Of a DNA stretch of 40,099 nucleotides, positions 24,383-32,985 are shown in pieces. Source of the DNA: Terriglobia bacterium (GTDB lineage: Bacteria > Acidobacteriota > Terriglobia > UBA7540); assembly GCA_020073545.1 (NCBI GenBank), contig JAIQEZ010000030.1:1-40099 (forward strand), written 5' to 3'. The notes under the pieces were generated by a model that saw nothing but the letters and a program-made list of their open reading frames with translations, searched no databases and had not been told where the DNA came from. The first letter of the stretch is position 1. Each line of letters begins with the position of its first letter. The translations under genes and the position numbers were made by a program.

Positions 24383-26323
24383 ATGAAATGCAGACTTCTC
24401 ATCTTGCTTGTGTTGTTGTCAACCCTCGGACTGGCTGCAACTCCGCAGGCCACCAAGAAGCCTCTCACCAGGGAGCAAGTGATGAGTTTGGTGAAAGGTT
24501 CCGTGCCCAGCGCACGTGTAGCGGAACTAGTGCGGGAAAACAGCATCGACTTTGAGCCGACCGAAGAATACTTCCGCCTCTTGCGCAGCGCCGGAGCCGA
24601 GCCGGTCCTCATCGAAGCCCTGCGCGCCTCGAGCGCCAACAAACCGCCTTCCCAGGATGCTGCCGCGCAGGCCAAACAGCGCATCAAGGGCGCGAGCGCC
24701 CTGATGGATACAGGTGACATCGACGGCGCCATCGCACTTTACCAAGAAGCCATCCGTACAAGTCCGGGCGACTCCGAAGCTCATCGCTTGCTCGGCCTCG
24801 CGTTGGGAAAAAAGAAGGACTGGCAGGGGGACGTTAGCGAACAGCGTGTGGCGATCCTTTTGAACCCCGATGACGCCGCCGCCAAGGCGGAACTTGTTGC
24901 CGCCCTGCACGCCACGACGGCGGCGGAGACCGCGGTGGTGGTGGTGCAATCTCTACCGAATGCCGAGGTTTATCTCGATAACGAGTTCAAGGGGCGAACC
25001 GGCTCCGAAGGACAGTTGAAGATTGATGACCTTAAGCCCGGCGCGCACGCGCTCAGGGTGTCCATGCCCGGCAAGAAGGTCTTCGAGCAGAGCCTCAATC
25101 TCACCGCTGGGCAGAGCAGCGAGATTGCCGCCACGCTAGCCGACCTCATGGGAAAGATTGTGGTGCATACTACCGGGGGCGCAGAGGTTTTCCTGGACAA
25201 CACGAGTCAAGGCGTGGCGAACGCTAGGGGGGAACTTACCCTCGAGGACGCCACTCCAGGCTCTCATGAGTTGCGGATTTCTGCCGCCAGCAAGAAGAAC
25301 TTTGAGCAAAGCATCAGCGTTTCGGCGGGACAGGAAACCACAGTTGAGGCGCCACTGGCCGACTTGCCTGGAAGAATCGTGGTGCAAACCACGCCGGGCG
25401 CGCAGGTCTTTCTGGACAATGCGAGCCGAGGCGCTGCCAACGCGAGCGGAGAAGTGATCGTGCCCGGTGTGGCGGGAGGCTCGTACAACCTGCGGATCAC
25501 CGCGAACGGGAAGACGGATTTTCAGGAGAGAGTGACGGTTACGGCCGGGCAGGAAACCCGCATTCACGCGCCGCTGACGGACCTCCCTCCCACGCCGGGG
25601 ATGGTGAAAGAGAACCCGAAGGATGGGTTGAAGTATGTCTGGGTTATGCCCGGTACTTTCATGATGGGTTGCTCGCCTGGAGAGACGAAGTGTGGTCCTG
25701 AGGAGAAACCACGCCACGCCGTAACCATCACCCAAGGCTTCTGGATGGGCCGGGTGGAAGTCCCGGTGGGGGCGTACAAACGTTTCGCTCGGGATAGCAA
25801 AAGGAATATGCCACCCGAACCAAGTTACAACCGGGGATGGACGATCGACCGGATACCGATGGTGAAGGTGACGTGGAACGAAGCGCGGGCCTACTGCATG
25901 TGGGCTGGCGGGCGCCTGCCGAGCGAGGCAGAGTGGGAGTATGCGGCACGGGGTGGGACCACTCAGTCTCTGTACGGACCGCTGGACGAGATCGCTTGGT
26001 ACGCCCGCAACTCCGGCGCGGGCGTCGTGGCATGGGGCATGCCCCGCCCGGGTGGCCTGAAGCGGCCCAACAGCTTCGGGCTGTCCGACATGCTGGGCAA
26101 CGTCCATGAGTGGACCAACGACTGGTTTGACAAAGATTACTATGCCCATAGCCCCCAGGAGGACCCGCCTGGGCCCTTGAGCGGCCAGCAACGGGCGGTG
26201 CGTGGTCTCGCCTGGACCGCTAAGGGAGATGACATGCGCGTCTCCTTCCGCTACGGTGACGCGCCCGACGGGAGCTTCTTCGAGGGGGGCTTCCGCTGCG
26301 TGTGCGACGCGCTGAATCCTTGA
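24383..26323 (+). CDS. secreted protein: novel N-domain, TPR, three PEGA, FGE-like domain
   Basis: 646 residues from ATG 24383. A GTG at 24374 is also possible. Order: signal peptide (about 1-19); an unnamed domain (28-82) shared with the TPR protein downstream; two TPR-like units (about 98-165); three PEGA repeats (183-255, 256-328, 329-400), each with a VYLDN or VFLDN strand and PGxHxLRI; and a C-terminal FGE-sulfatase-type domain (406-646) with MPGTFMMGC, RLPSEAEWEYAARGG, FGLSDMLGNVHEWTNDW and GFRC. The segment where true formylglycine-generating enzymes have catalytic cysteines reads RGLAWTAKGDDMR and has none, so enzyme activity is unlikely. A role in surface binding or assembly is inference. 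Confidence 0.85.
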   Translation: MKCRLLILLVLLSTLGLAATPQATKKPLTREQVMSLVKGSVPSARVAELVRENSIDFEPTEEYFRLLRSAGAEPVLIEALRASSANKPPSQDAAAQAKQRIKGASALMDTGDIDGAIALYQEAIRTSPGDSEAHRLLGLALGKKKDWQGDVSEQRVAILLNPDDAAAKAELVAALHATTAAETAVVVVQSLPNAEVYLDNEFKGRTGSEGQLKIDDLKPGAHALRVSMPGKKVFEQSLNLTAGQSSEIAATLADLMGKIVVHTTGGAEVFLDNTSQGVANARGELTLEDATPGSHELRISAASKKNFEQSISVSAGQETTVEAPLADLPGRIVVQTTPGAQVFLDNASRGAANASGEVIVPGVAGGSYNLRITANGKTDFQERVTVTAGQETRIHAPLTDLPPTPGMVKENPKDGLKYVWVMPGTFMMGCSPGETKCGPEEKPRHAVTITQGFWMGRVEVPVGAYKRFARDSKRNMPPEPSYNRGWTIDRIPMVKVTWNEARAYCMWAGGRLPSEAEWEYAARGGTTQSLYGPLDEIAWYARNSGAGVVAWGMPRPGGLKRPNSFGLSDMLGNVHEWTNDWFDKDYYAHSPQEDPPGPLSGQQRAVRGLAWTAKGDDMRVSFRYGDAPDGSFFEGGFRCVCDALNP

Positions 26324-26483
26324 CGATTTCCTCTCTTCATCCTGCCACTCGCTGGGATCCGTGCGGCACGCATCCCCGCGTGAATGTCGGCGCAGCAGCG
26401 GCCGTGGCTCAGGAAGGCTCTGCGTTCTGAGGCCTGGTGCACGGCTGCCAGAGCGCGGCTTGGCCACGGAGGAAGGTTCCGAA

Positions 26484-27098
26484 ATGCGCGTGAGCCAATG
26501 CGTAAAGTGCCGGGGTTTCCCCTGTGCGGATGTAAAGCACGAGTGCTACATTGTTCCCGCAGTCGACGTGCAGCCGGAGGCGATCTCCGTGGTGATGATT
26601 TCGGAAGCCGCGCCGGTGAATCGCGACGACTACTTCTATGCCCAAGGCGATCCCCTGTTTCAGAAGACTACCGTTCTGGCCTTTAACGACGCGGGTGTGA
26701 AGGTGTCGTCGACGAAAGACATCCTTGACCGCGGCGTTTACCTCACCACGGCCGTGAAGTGCGCGAAGACCGGATATGGAATTGAGACGAGCACCGTGAA
26801 GCAATGCTCGCTCCTCATGGAAAAAGAGCTGACCCTCTTTCCCAAAGCGCAAGCGCTGATGCTGATGGGAGACGTGGCCATCAAAGCCCTCAATGCGGTT
26901 GTGCAGCGCGCCGGTGAAAAACGCGTGATCCCCGCCGGCTCCACCTACAAGCTCCGGGGACGGAAATACTTCTTCCGGGGCATGCGAGTTTTCCCTTCCT
27001 ACCTGCAGGCCGGCCCCAGCTTCTTCATCGAGAAGAGCAAGCGCCGAATGATCGCAGAAGATATTGCGGCCGCATTGAAGGCCGTCGACAATTCCTAA
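26484..27098 (+). CDS. uracil-DNA glycosylase superfamily protein, diverged catalytic motifs
   Basis: 204 residues from ATG 26484, set by GGAGGAAGG just upstream. The order fits the family 4-like Fe-S UDG fold: C6-x2-C9 at the N-terminus; VVMISEAAP (37-44) where family 4 has GEAPG; LTTAVKC93 and KQC108SLLMEKEL, matching the second pair of 4Fe-4S cysteines; and MLMGDVAIKALN. The second catalytic motif, normally HPS, reads FPS (170-172), so the His is gone. Extra Cys14 and Cys21 lie near the N-terminus. The fold is likely; uracil excision is not assured. It sits between two secreted-protein genes, 19 nt before the second. Confidence 0.8.
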   Translation: MRVSQCVKCRGFPCADVKHECYIVPAVDVQPEAISVVMISEAAPVNRDDYFYAQGDPLFQKTTVLAFNDAGVKVSSTKDILDRGVYLTTAVKCAKTGYGIETSTVKQCSLLMEKELTLFPKAQALMLMGDVAIKALNAVVQRAGEKRVIPAGSTYKLRGRKYFFRGMRVFPSYLQAGPSFFIEKSKRRMIAEDIAAALKAVDNS

Positions 27099-27116
27099 AC
27101 ACCTGGGGAGGCTGTC

Positions 27117-29003
27117 ATGAGACTTCGCGAGCTCGCAGGCATTTTTCTCTTTGTCACAGTGCTCGGTGCGGCCCTGCCCGCAGCCGCGGAGCAGAAACCC
27201 TTTACCAGGGACCAAGTCCAGAGCATGGTGCGAGACGGCCTCGGCGACGAAACCGGCGCCTTGGCGATCCAGAAACGCGGCATTGATTTTGAAACCACCG
27301 AGGGTCTCCTCCAGAGCCTCAAGGCTGCCGGCGCGACCGACGCCTTCCTTCGGGCCTTGCAGGAAGCGAAGCGCTCCCGGCCCGCGGCTGGGGCCGTCCA
27401 GAAGCCGCTCAGCCAAGTGCAGATTCTCACCCTGCTGGTAGGCGAGGTGCCAAGCCAACGCGTGGCCATGCTGGTCGAGGAACGAGGCATCGACTTCGAG
27501 CCCCAGGACGATTACCTCACGGCCGTCCGCGTGTCCGGAGGTGGAGAGGAATTGATCAAGGCGCTCTCCTCCGCTCGGGTGACCAAGCCCCCTACCGTCG
27601 AGCCCGCTGCGGCGGGCAGACAAGCCGCACTGCAGCAACATGCCGCCCGGGCAGCAGAATTCTTTCACAAGAAGCAGTACGCACAAGCCGAGAGCGAGTA
27701 TCGCGCGGCGCTCCCGTTCGACCCGCAAGACTCCGACCTGCACGCCTCCCTGGCCGTAGCCCTGAGTTCGCAGAACAAGGTGGAAGAAGCCCTGGCGGAA
27801 GCACGGGAAGCGGTGCGTTTGAATCCCACGAGCGAGATGGCTCGCACCAGCCTGGGCCACGCGCTGTATGACAAAGGTGATCAGGACGGCGCCCTGGCGG
27901 AGTATCGCGAGGCCGTGCGTTTGAACCCGGCGAACGACCGCGTCCACGTCGTGATCGGCGTCATGCTGAACGCCAAGGGCGACCCGGACGGAGCGATCCC
28001 GGAGCTTCGTGAAGCTCTGCGCCTGAACCCTGCGAATGACTTGGCTCACACTCACCTGGGTGTTTCCCTGGCGGCCAAAGGCGACCTGGACGGCGCCATC
28101 GCTGAGTTCCGGGAGGCGGTGCGCCTGAACCCCGCAAATGCCGATGCCCACTTTGACCTCGGCAAGGCGCTCAAGCAGAAGGGCGACCTGGACGGCGCGA
28201 TCCCCGAGTACCGCGAGGCGCTCCGTTTGAACCCTAACAACGAAGCGGCCCACTACCGCCTGGGCTCCGCGCTGGAATCCAAAGGCGACTGGGATGGGGC
28301 AATCGCGGAACTGCGTGAGGCGCTGCGCTTGGATCCCAACGACGAATCAGCACACTTCAGCCTCGGCTTCGCCCTGGGAACCAAAGGCGACTTGGATGGG
28401 GCAATCGCGGAACTGCGCGAGGCGCTGCGTCTGAATCCTAAAGACGTTTCGGCGCACGTTAGCCTTGGCATCGCGCTGGGGAGCAAACGCGACTGGGACG
28501 GAGAAATCGCCGAACAACGCGAGGCGCTGCGCCTGGACCCCCAGAGCGAGTTGGCCCACTATCGCCTCGGCCTCGCGTTGGGGAAGAAAGGTGATGGGGA
28601 CGGGGCAATCGCAGAACTGCGCGAGGCGCTGCGCCTGAACCCCAACGATGAATCAGCGCACCTCGGCCTCGGCGTCGCGCTGGGGAGCAAAGGCGACTGG
28701 GAGGGAGAGATTACAGAGGAACGCGCAGCGCTGCGCTTGAATCCCAACAACCAACTCGCCCATGTCGCCCTCGCCGCCGCACTGGGGGGGAGGAGTGATT
28801 GGGATGGCGCGATGGCGGAATTCCGCGAGGCGGTCCGCCTGGACCTGGCCAACGCGTTCGCGCACTTCGGCTTGGGCCTGGCCCTCGAACAAAAGGGCGA
28901 CTTCTCGGGCGCCCTCGAGGAATATCGCGCCGCCTATAATCTCGACCCCGCAGATCCTCGCTTCAAGCAGGAGTACGAACGTCTGCAGAAGGAGAAAAAG
29001 TAA
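27117..29003 (+). CDS. secreted TPR protein with duplicated novel N-terminal domain
   Basis: 628 residues. Signal peptide (1-24, ending AAAE), then two copies (29-84 and 97-153) of the domain also found in the PEGA protein upstream, with the core IDFE. A linker leads to 13 TPR units (about 171-612); units 2-13 are exactly 34 residues each with consensus LGxALxxKGDxDGAIAExREALRLNP. The last 16 residues are charged. TPR arrays scaffold protein complexes; here in the periplasm or at the envelope. GGGGAGG lies just upstream of ATG 27117. It probably shares a transcript with the two genes before it. Confidence 0.9.
   Translation: MRLRELAGIFLFVTVLGAALPAAAEQKPFTRDQVQSMVRDGLGDETGALAIQKRGIDFETTEGLLQSLKAAGATDAFLRALQEAKRSRPAAGAVQKPLSQVQILTLLVGEVPSQRVAMLVEERGIDFEPQDDYLTAVRVSGGGEELIKALSSARVTKPPTVEPAAAGRQAALQQHAARAAEFFHKKQYAQAESEYRAALPFDPQDSDLHASLAVALSSQNKVEEALAEAREAVRLNPTSEMARTSLGHALYDKGDQDGALAEYREAVRLNPANDRVHVVIGVMLNAKGDPDGAIPELREALRLNPANDLAHTHLGVSLAAKGDLDGAIAEFREAVRLNPANADAHFDLGKALKQKGDLDGAIPEYREALRLNPNNEAAHYRLGSALESKGDWDGAIAELREALRLDPNDESAHFSLGFALGTKGDLDGAIAELREALRLNPKDVSAHVSLGIALGSKRDWDGEIAEQREALRLDPQSELAHYRLGLALGKKGDGDGAIAELREALRLNPNDESAHLGLGVALGSKGDWEGEITEERAALRLNPNNQLAHVALAAALGGRSDWDGAMAEFREAVRLDLANAFAHFGLGLALEQKGDFSGALEEYRAAYNLDPADPRFKQEYERLQKEKK
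27729..28952 (+). repeat. 102-bp tandem repeat coding for TPR units 2-13
   Basis: Twelve back-to-back 102-bp units encode residues 205-612 of the TPR protein with no length change. Units 7-8 resemble units 10-11 (AHYRLG then DESAH openings), which suggests a three-unit (306-bp) duplication in addition to single-unit expansion. Confidence 0.8.
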
Positions 29004-29080
29004 AGAAGGGCTAAGTCCTCCACGAGCCTCCGTGGGCGTGGCGAAAGGGCACTCCTGGGCGGGGGGTATTCGGAAGTTGT

Positions 29081-29157
<77 letters not shown>

Positions 29158-29168
29158 GCAATGCTCAC

Positions 29169-29197
29169 AAGTTACCATCCACAAGCGCAACTGACAA
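29169..29197 (-). promoter_or_regulatory. tRNA promoter
   Basis: On the minus strand TTGTCA (29197-29192), a 17-nt spacer and TAACTT (29174-29169) place a start about five bases before the tRNA. The -35 is five of six and the -10 three of six. Confidence 0.45.
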
Positions 29198-29235
29198 GCG
29201 AGAGCTGGCGGCGGGAAAACCCTCGACCAAACCCC

Positions 29236-30225
29236 TTACGCCAGCACGGCGCGGACATGCTCCACGTTCTCAGTGATCTGGTCGGAGAACTTGGGGAACA
29301 TACCCACGATCACCGCGTCCGACGCCTTGAGGTTCTTGAAGGCATAAGCGAAGCAGTGACGGACTTCCTGCGGTGAGTCGCAGTGGCGCCCGGCGGCAAG
29401 AATCTTAAATCCCAGGCATACGGGCTTCGCCTGGCGCAGCACGCGCGTCATGCGATCGGGGTCCGTCGCGAGGTAGGTCTCGCCTACGGGCGGCATGCCG
29501 ATCTCCTTTTTGAACTCCCCCGCGGTGCGCGTGACGCGGTAAAAGCACCCCATGTAGAAATCAATCGGCCAGCCCTTGGATTCCAGGTGCTCGACCACCG
29601 CGGGATTGTGCGTGGAGATACCCGCAGGGAAACCGAGGTCGTGGACCTGGTTGAGGAAGTCGCAGACGAGGTCGATCGAGCCCGCTGCCCACTGGTGGTC
29701 GGTAGCCGCGCCGTGATGCGCGATGCCGATGGGCTTCACTTTCGCGGCAATCGACGCGCACTTCAGGGTACCTTGGAGGAGCGTCTTTGCGTCGTTGGGA
29801 TTGCTCACGTCCCACGGGTCGGCGAGACAAATCCAATGCATCTTGCAGCCCGCGTCGCGGATCTTGGGAAACTGGCGCTGCGCGGTGCCGGGGTAGTTGC
29901 TTTGCCAGGCGTTGATGCCTGCCTTCTCGCACGCGAGCAGGTACTTCACCACCTGCTCGTCGCTGAAGTATTCGCGCATCAGGTTGTCGAGCAGGCCGTT
30001 GAAGTGCGAATAGCCGTAAAGCGGATTGCCGCCGGAGATCAGCCGCGTGACGCGGTGCGAGCCGAAAGCAATGGTCGGCAATTCCCGTGGGGTTTGTGCG
30101 GGCACAAGCGGCGCCGTTATAAGCCCGGCCGCCGCGGCCACGGCGCCTTTCATGAAGTCTCGGCGCGAAGCGCTTGCCGGAACTACCGCGAAGGAATCGG
30201 AAGCTGAAGCGAAGTGTCTAACCAT
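29236..30225 (-). CDS. Tat-exported TIM-barrel (aldo/keto reductase-like) protein
   Basis: 329 residues from ATG 30225. A Tat signal, SRRDFMK (20-26) with an Ala-rich hydrophobic core, ends near PAQT. The mature part resembles aldo/keto-reductase-like TIM barrels: GGNPLYGYSHFN, EKAGINAWQSNY, GFPAGISTHNPAVVEHLE and IDFYMGCFYR. The KILAAGRHCDSPQEVRHCFAYAF end is also typical of that group. Tat export suggests folding with a cofactor in the cytoplasm. The substrate is unknown. An upstream ATG at 30303 would add 26 Trp/Pro-rich residues and is less likely. Confidence 0.7.
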   Translation of the reverse strand: MVRHFASASDSFAVVPASASRRDFMKGAVAAAAGLITAPLVPAQTPRELPTIAFGSHRVTRLISGGNPLYGYSHFNGLLDNLMREYFSDEQVVKYLLACEKAGINAWQSNYPGTAQRQFPKIRDAGCKMHWICLADPWDVSNPNDAKTLLQGTLKCASIAAKVKPIGIAHHGAATDHQWAAGSIDLVCDFLNQVHDLGFPAGISTHNPAVVEHLESKGWPIDFYMGCFYRVTRTAGEFKKEIGMPPVGETYLATDPDRMTRVLRQAKPVCLGFKILAAGRHCDSPQEVRHCFAYAFKNLKASDAVIVGMFPKFSDQITENVEHVRAVLA

Positions 30226-30438
30226 CGGGGACCACCAGGGCGAGGGAGCGAGCCACGGGACACACCACGGATATTCCTTTCCAGGGCTCTTGTCAACGGC
30301 CATTGTGTCTGAGAGCGAAGGTGGGAGTTAAAGGGTGAGTTGGCCTTTGCCAGAGTCAGTCTCTAAACATAGGCCGCAGCTTTCTGCCGAGATGGCTGGG
30401 TGGGATTCTCCCGCAAAGGGACCCGGCCCGCCCACGGC

Positions 30439-30532
30439 CGCGCGGCAGTTCACCTGTCGGTCAGCTTTGTGCCTTATCGGCTCTCACGCACTCGAGGGCG
30501 CATGCAACGCGCGGGCTCAAAACTGCCGCGCG
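30439..30532. repeat. 12-bp perfect inverted repeat upstream of kdtA
   Basis: CGCGCGGCAGTT (30439-30450) and AACTGCCGCGCG (30521-30532) are perfect reverse complements 70 nt apart. The right arm ends four bases before the kdtA -35. The rest of the 391-nt gap (30226-30616) between the Tat protein gene and kdtA shows no gene. Confidence 0.55.
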
Positions 30533-30536
30533 TGCA

Positions 30537-30565
30537 TTGTCGGCCCCGTCCTTTCAGCATATAAT
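30537..30565 (+). promoter_or_regulatory. promoter of the LPS core operon
   Basis: TTGTCG (30537-30542), a 17-nt spacer and a perfect TATAAT (30560-30565). The start would be near 30572, about 45 nt before the kdtA ATG. Confidence 0.7.
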
Positions 30566-30616
30566 CACCATTGGCTCCGCCTATTTTCAAGAGGCCTGCT
30601 CGCTGTCCTTCCTGAT

Positions 30617-31942
30617 ATGTATCTGGTCTACAGTATGGTGTTCACTCTGGCTGCGATACTCAGCGCGCCCTTTTACTTGTGGCGAAAGGGCAAGAACCTG
30701 GAGCGCGGCCACTGGCGGGAGCGCTTCGGGCGTATCCCATTTCAAGAAGTCCGTCCCGGTGCGGTCTGGGTTCACGCGGTCTCCGTGGGCGAAACCGTCG
30801 CCGTGGCAGGCCTGGTGCAGGAGCTGCAACGGGCGTTTCCAGAGCGCAAGATCTTTCTGAGTCACGTGACGCCGGCCGGGCGCGAAGCCGGCGAGGTGCG
30901 ACTGCCGGCCATCGCGGGCCGGTTCTATGCCCCTTTGGATTGGCGCTGGACGGTGCGCAGAACGCTGGAGCGCATTCGGCCAGCGCTGCTGGTTGTCGTG
31001 GAAACCGAAGTGTGGCCAAATCTGCTGCGCGCCGCGCAGCAGGCGGGCGCGCACGTGGTACTGGTGAACGCGCGACTATCACGGCGGTCGCTACGCGGTT
31101 ACAAACTGGCGCGGCCGTTCATGCGTCGCGTGCTGGCCGATGTGGACGCCATCTGCGCGCAGACGGCAGCGGACGCCGAACGGTTCCGGCAGCTCGGAGC
31201 GCGGCCCGAGCGGGTCAGGATGGTTGGCAATCTCAAGTTTGACGCGCAGCCGCCGCAGCTCGGCGAGTTCGCGCGGGCGCTGAAGATGGCGCTGCGTCGC
31301 GCCGAGCGTGGTCCGGTGTTGGTGGCAGCGAGTACCATGCCGGGTGAGGAAGCGCTGATCCTTCAGGCTTGGGACTTGATCCAGGCGCGTTATCGCAAAG
31401 CGCTGTTGATCCTCGCGCCACGCCATCCTGCGCGCTTCGACGAAGTCGGCCGATATCTGGCCAGGGCGGGGCGGGGATTCGTCCGTCGCACGGCCCTGAA
31501 GGTCGAAGAGCAGGAGTTGTCCCAGCAACTCGCTGGCACGGCAATTCTCTTTTTGGACACGATTGGTGAGTTGGCGGGAATCTTCGAGCTGGCTGATCTG
31601 GTCTTTATCGGCGGCAGCCTGGTTCCCACGGGCGGGCATAATTTGCTCGAACCCGCCTACTGGTCGAAGGCGATTACCTTCGGACCTCACATGGAAAACT
31701 TCCGGGACATCGCGAAGCTGTTCCTGGAGGCGGGGGCGGCGATTCAAATCCGCAATCCTGAGGAATTGGCGCATACCGCCTGGCTGCTGGAAAACTCCGA
31801 GGCGCGGCGCCGCCTGGGGGCGAGCGCACGGCAGGTGTTGGAGCAGAATTCCGGTGCCACCGCCCGCACGCTCGATTGCCTCCGGGAACTTCTGGGCCGG
31901 GATGCGCGGGCGCACAAACCCCTCTCGCACGAGGTCAAGTGA
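30617..31942 (+). CDS. kdtA: 3-deoxy-D-manno-octulosonic acid (Kdo) transferase
   Basis: 441 residues from ATG 30617. One N-terminal membrane segment (about 4-21) is followed by the glycosyltransferase. HAVSVGET carries the catalytic Glu59. VETEVWPNLLRAAQQAG, LVNARLSRRSLRGY, MVGNLKFD and FIGGSLVPTGGHNLLEPAYW are family blocks. It adds Kdo to lipid IVA on the cytoplasmic face of the inner membrane. The frame is open further upstream to 30335, but the promoter lies inside that stretch, so ATG 30617 is the start. It overlaps lpxK as GTGA. Confidence 0.95.
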   Translation: MYLVYSMVFTLAAILSAPFYLWRKGKNLERGHWRERFGRIPFQEVRPGAVWVHAVSVGETVAVAGLVQELQRAFPERKIFLSHVTPAGREAGEVRLPAIAGRFYAPLDWRWTVRRTLERIRPALLVVVETEVWPNLLRAAQQAGAHVVLVNARLSRRSLRGYKLARPFMRRVLADVDAICAQTAADAERFRQLGARPERVRMVGNLKFDAQPPQLGEFARALKMALRRAERGPVLVAASTMPGEEALILQAWDLIQARYRKALLILAPRHPARFDEVGRYLARAGRGFVRRTALKVEEQELSQQLAGTAILFLDTIGELAGIFELADLVFIGGSLVPTGGHNLLEPAYWSKAITFGPHMENFRDIAKLFLEAGAAIQIRNPEELAHTAWLLENSEARRRLGASARQVLEQNSGATARTLDCLRELLGRDARAHKPLSHEVK

Positions 31943-32985
31943 ATCCATTCTTGCTGCCGTTATCCGCGGCATTCCGGTTGGGTGTAGCGGTCCGCCACAC
32001 GGCCTACAGGCGCGGCTGGTTCAAAACCCGCCGCCTGTCGCGACGGGTGATAAGCGTTGGCAATCTGACGGTGGGCGGGACCGGCAAGACGCCCCTCGTC
32101 GCACTGGTGGCAAAAATCCTGCTGCGGCACGGCTGGAAGCCGAGCATCCTGACGCGAGGTTACGCACGTCGCAGCAAGACTGGCTTGATCGTCCTTGCGC
32201 CCGCCCCCGCTCGCCGTGCAGACGCGCGCGAAGTCGGCGACGAGGCCGCTTTACTGGCCCGCTCGCTCCCGGAAGTTCCCCTCGCCATTTGCGTCGACCG
32301 CTTTCGTGGCGGCAGGGTGGTGGAGGAGCGCTTCCATGTCCACGCGCACATTCTCGACGACGGCTTCCAACATCTGGCCCTGGCGCGCGACATTGACCTT
32401 GTGGTACTGGACGCCACGCAAAAACTCTCCGACCGTTTCCTGTTGCCTGCTGGCCGCCAACGGGAACCGCTCGCCGCCCTCCAGCGCGCGCAGATCGTCG
32501 TGATCACCAGGGTTGATTCCGGCGATTCGAAAACGCTTGAGGACACGGTTTCGAAGGTCCATCCAACGGCGAGGGTGTTTCGCAGCTCGACGCGACTCCG
32601 GACGCTGGCGGATGCTTTTAGTGGCGAGGCCGTTCCGGGCGCAGACGTTCAGGCGCAGAAAGTAATGGCGTTCTGCGCCATCGGCAACCCGCGCGCCTTC
32701 TTTGCCGATGTGCGACGCTGGGGATTCAACCTGGTCACTGAGGATGCATTTCCCGATCATCACGTATACACTGAGCGAGAGCTCCAGCGCCTGGTCGCAC
32801 GCGCCCGAAAAGACGGAGCGACCGCTTTGCTGACCACGGAGAAGGACGCTGTAAAATTCTCCAAGGACTGGAGGCCGGAGCTGCCCATCCTGGCCTGCGT
32901 GATTGAGGCGCAGATCCTCGAGGCTGAAGAATTCGAGAAGACTCTGTTAGCACGTCTTGAAAGGGCCAAAAAGGCGAAAGGATGA
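31939..32985 (+). CDS. lpxK: tetraacyldisaccharide 4'-kinase
   Basis: 348 residues from GTG 31939, in a GTGA overlap with the kdtA stop and preceded by GAGGT. It phosphorylates the lipid A disaccharide to make lipid IVA. The P-loop SVGNLTVGGTGKTP spans 39-52. ILTRGYARRS, DEAALLARSLP, HILDDGFQHLALARDIDLVV and TTEKDAVKF are LpxK landmarks. A proximal ATG is absent; other in-frame starts would truncate the N-terminal helix. It acts on the KdtA substrate. Confidence 0.94.
   Translation: MNPFLLPLSAAFRLGVAVRHTAYRRGWFKTRRLSRRVISVGNLTVGGTGKTPLVALVAKILLRHGWKPSILTRGYARRSKTGLIVLAPAPARRADAREVGDEAALLARSLPEVPLAICVDRFRGGRVVEERFHVHAHILDDGFQHLALARDIDLVVLDATQKLSDRFLLPAGRQREPLAALQRAQIVVITRVDSGDSKTLEDTVSKVHPTARVFRSSTRLRTLADAFSGEAVPGADVQAQKVMAFCAIGNPRAFFADVRRWGFNLVTEDAFPDHHVYTERELQRLVARARKDGATALLTTEKDAVKFSKDWRPELPILACVIEAQILEAEEFEKTLLARLERAKKAKG

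Noticed and set aside
24383-26323. Active formylglycine-generating enzyme
   Set aside because: The catalytic cysteines are absent from the expected segment (residues 607-620).
26409-28253. 614-codon open frame on the minus strand
   Set aside because: It is antisense to the UDG-like and TPR genes and its repeats mirror the 102-bp TPR units. High GC removes stop codons; no family or start signal.
27729-28952. Regular repeats considered as a CRISPR array
   Set aside because: The period is 102 bp with no distinct spacers, and it encodes TPR units in frame. No cas genes.
29004-29080. CCACG/CGTGG hairpin after the TPR gene as a terminator
   Set aside because: Only a 5-bp stem and no T run.
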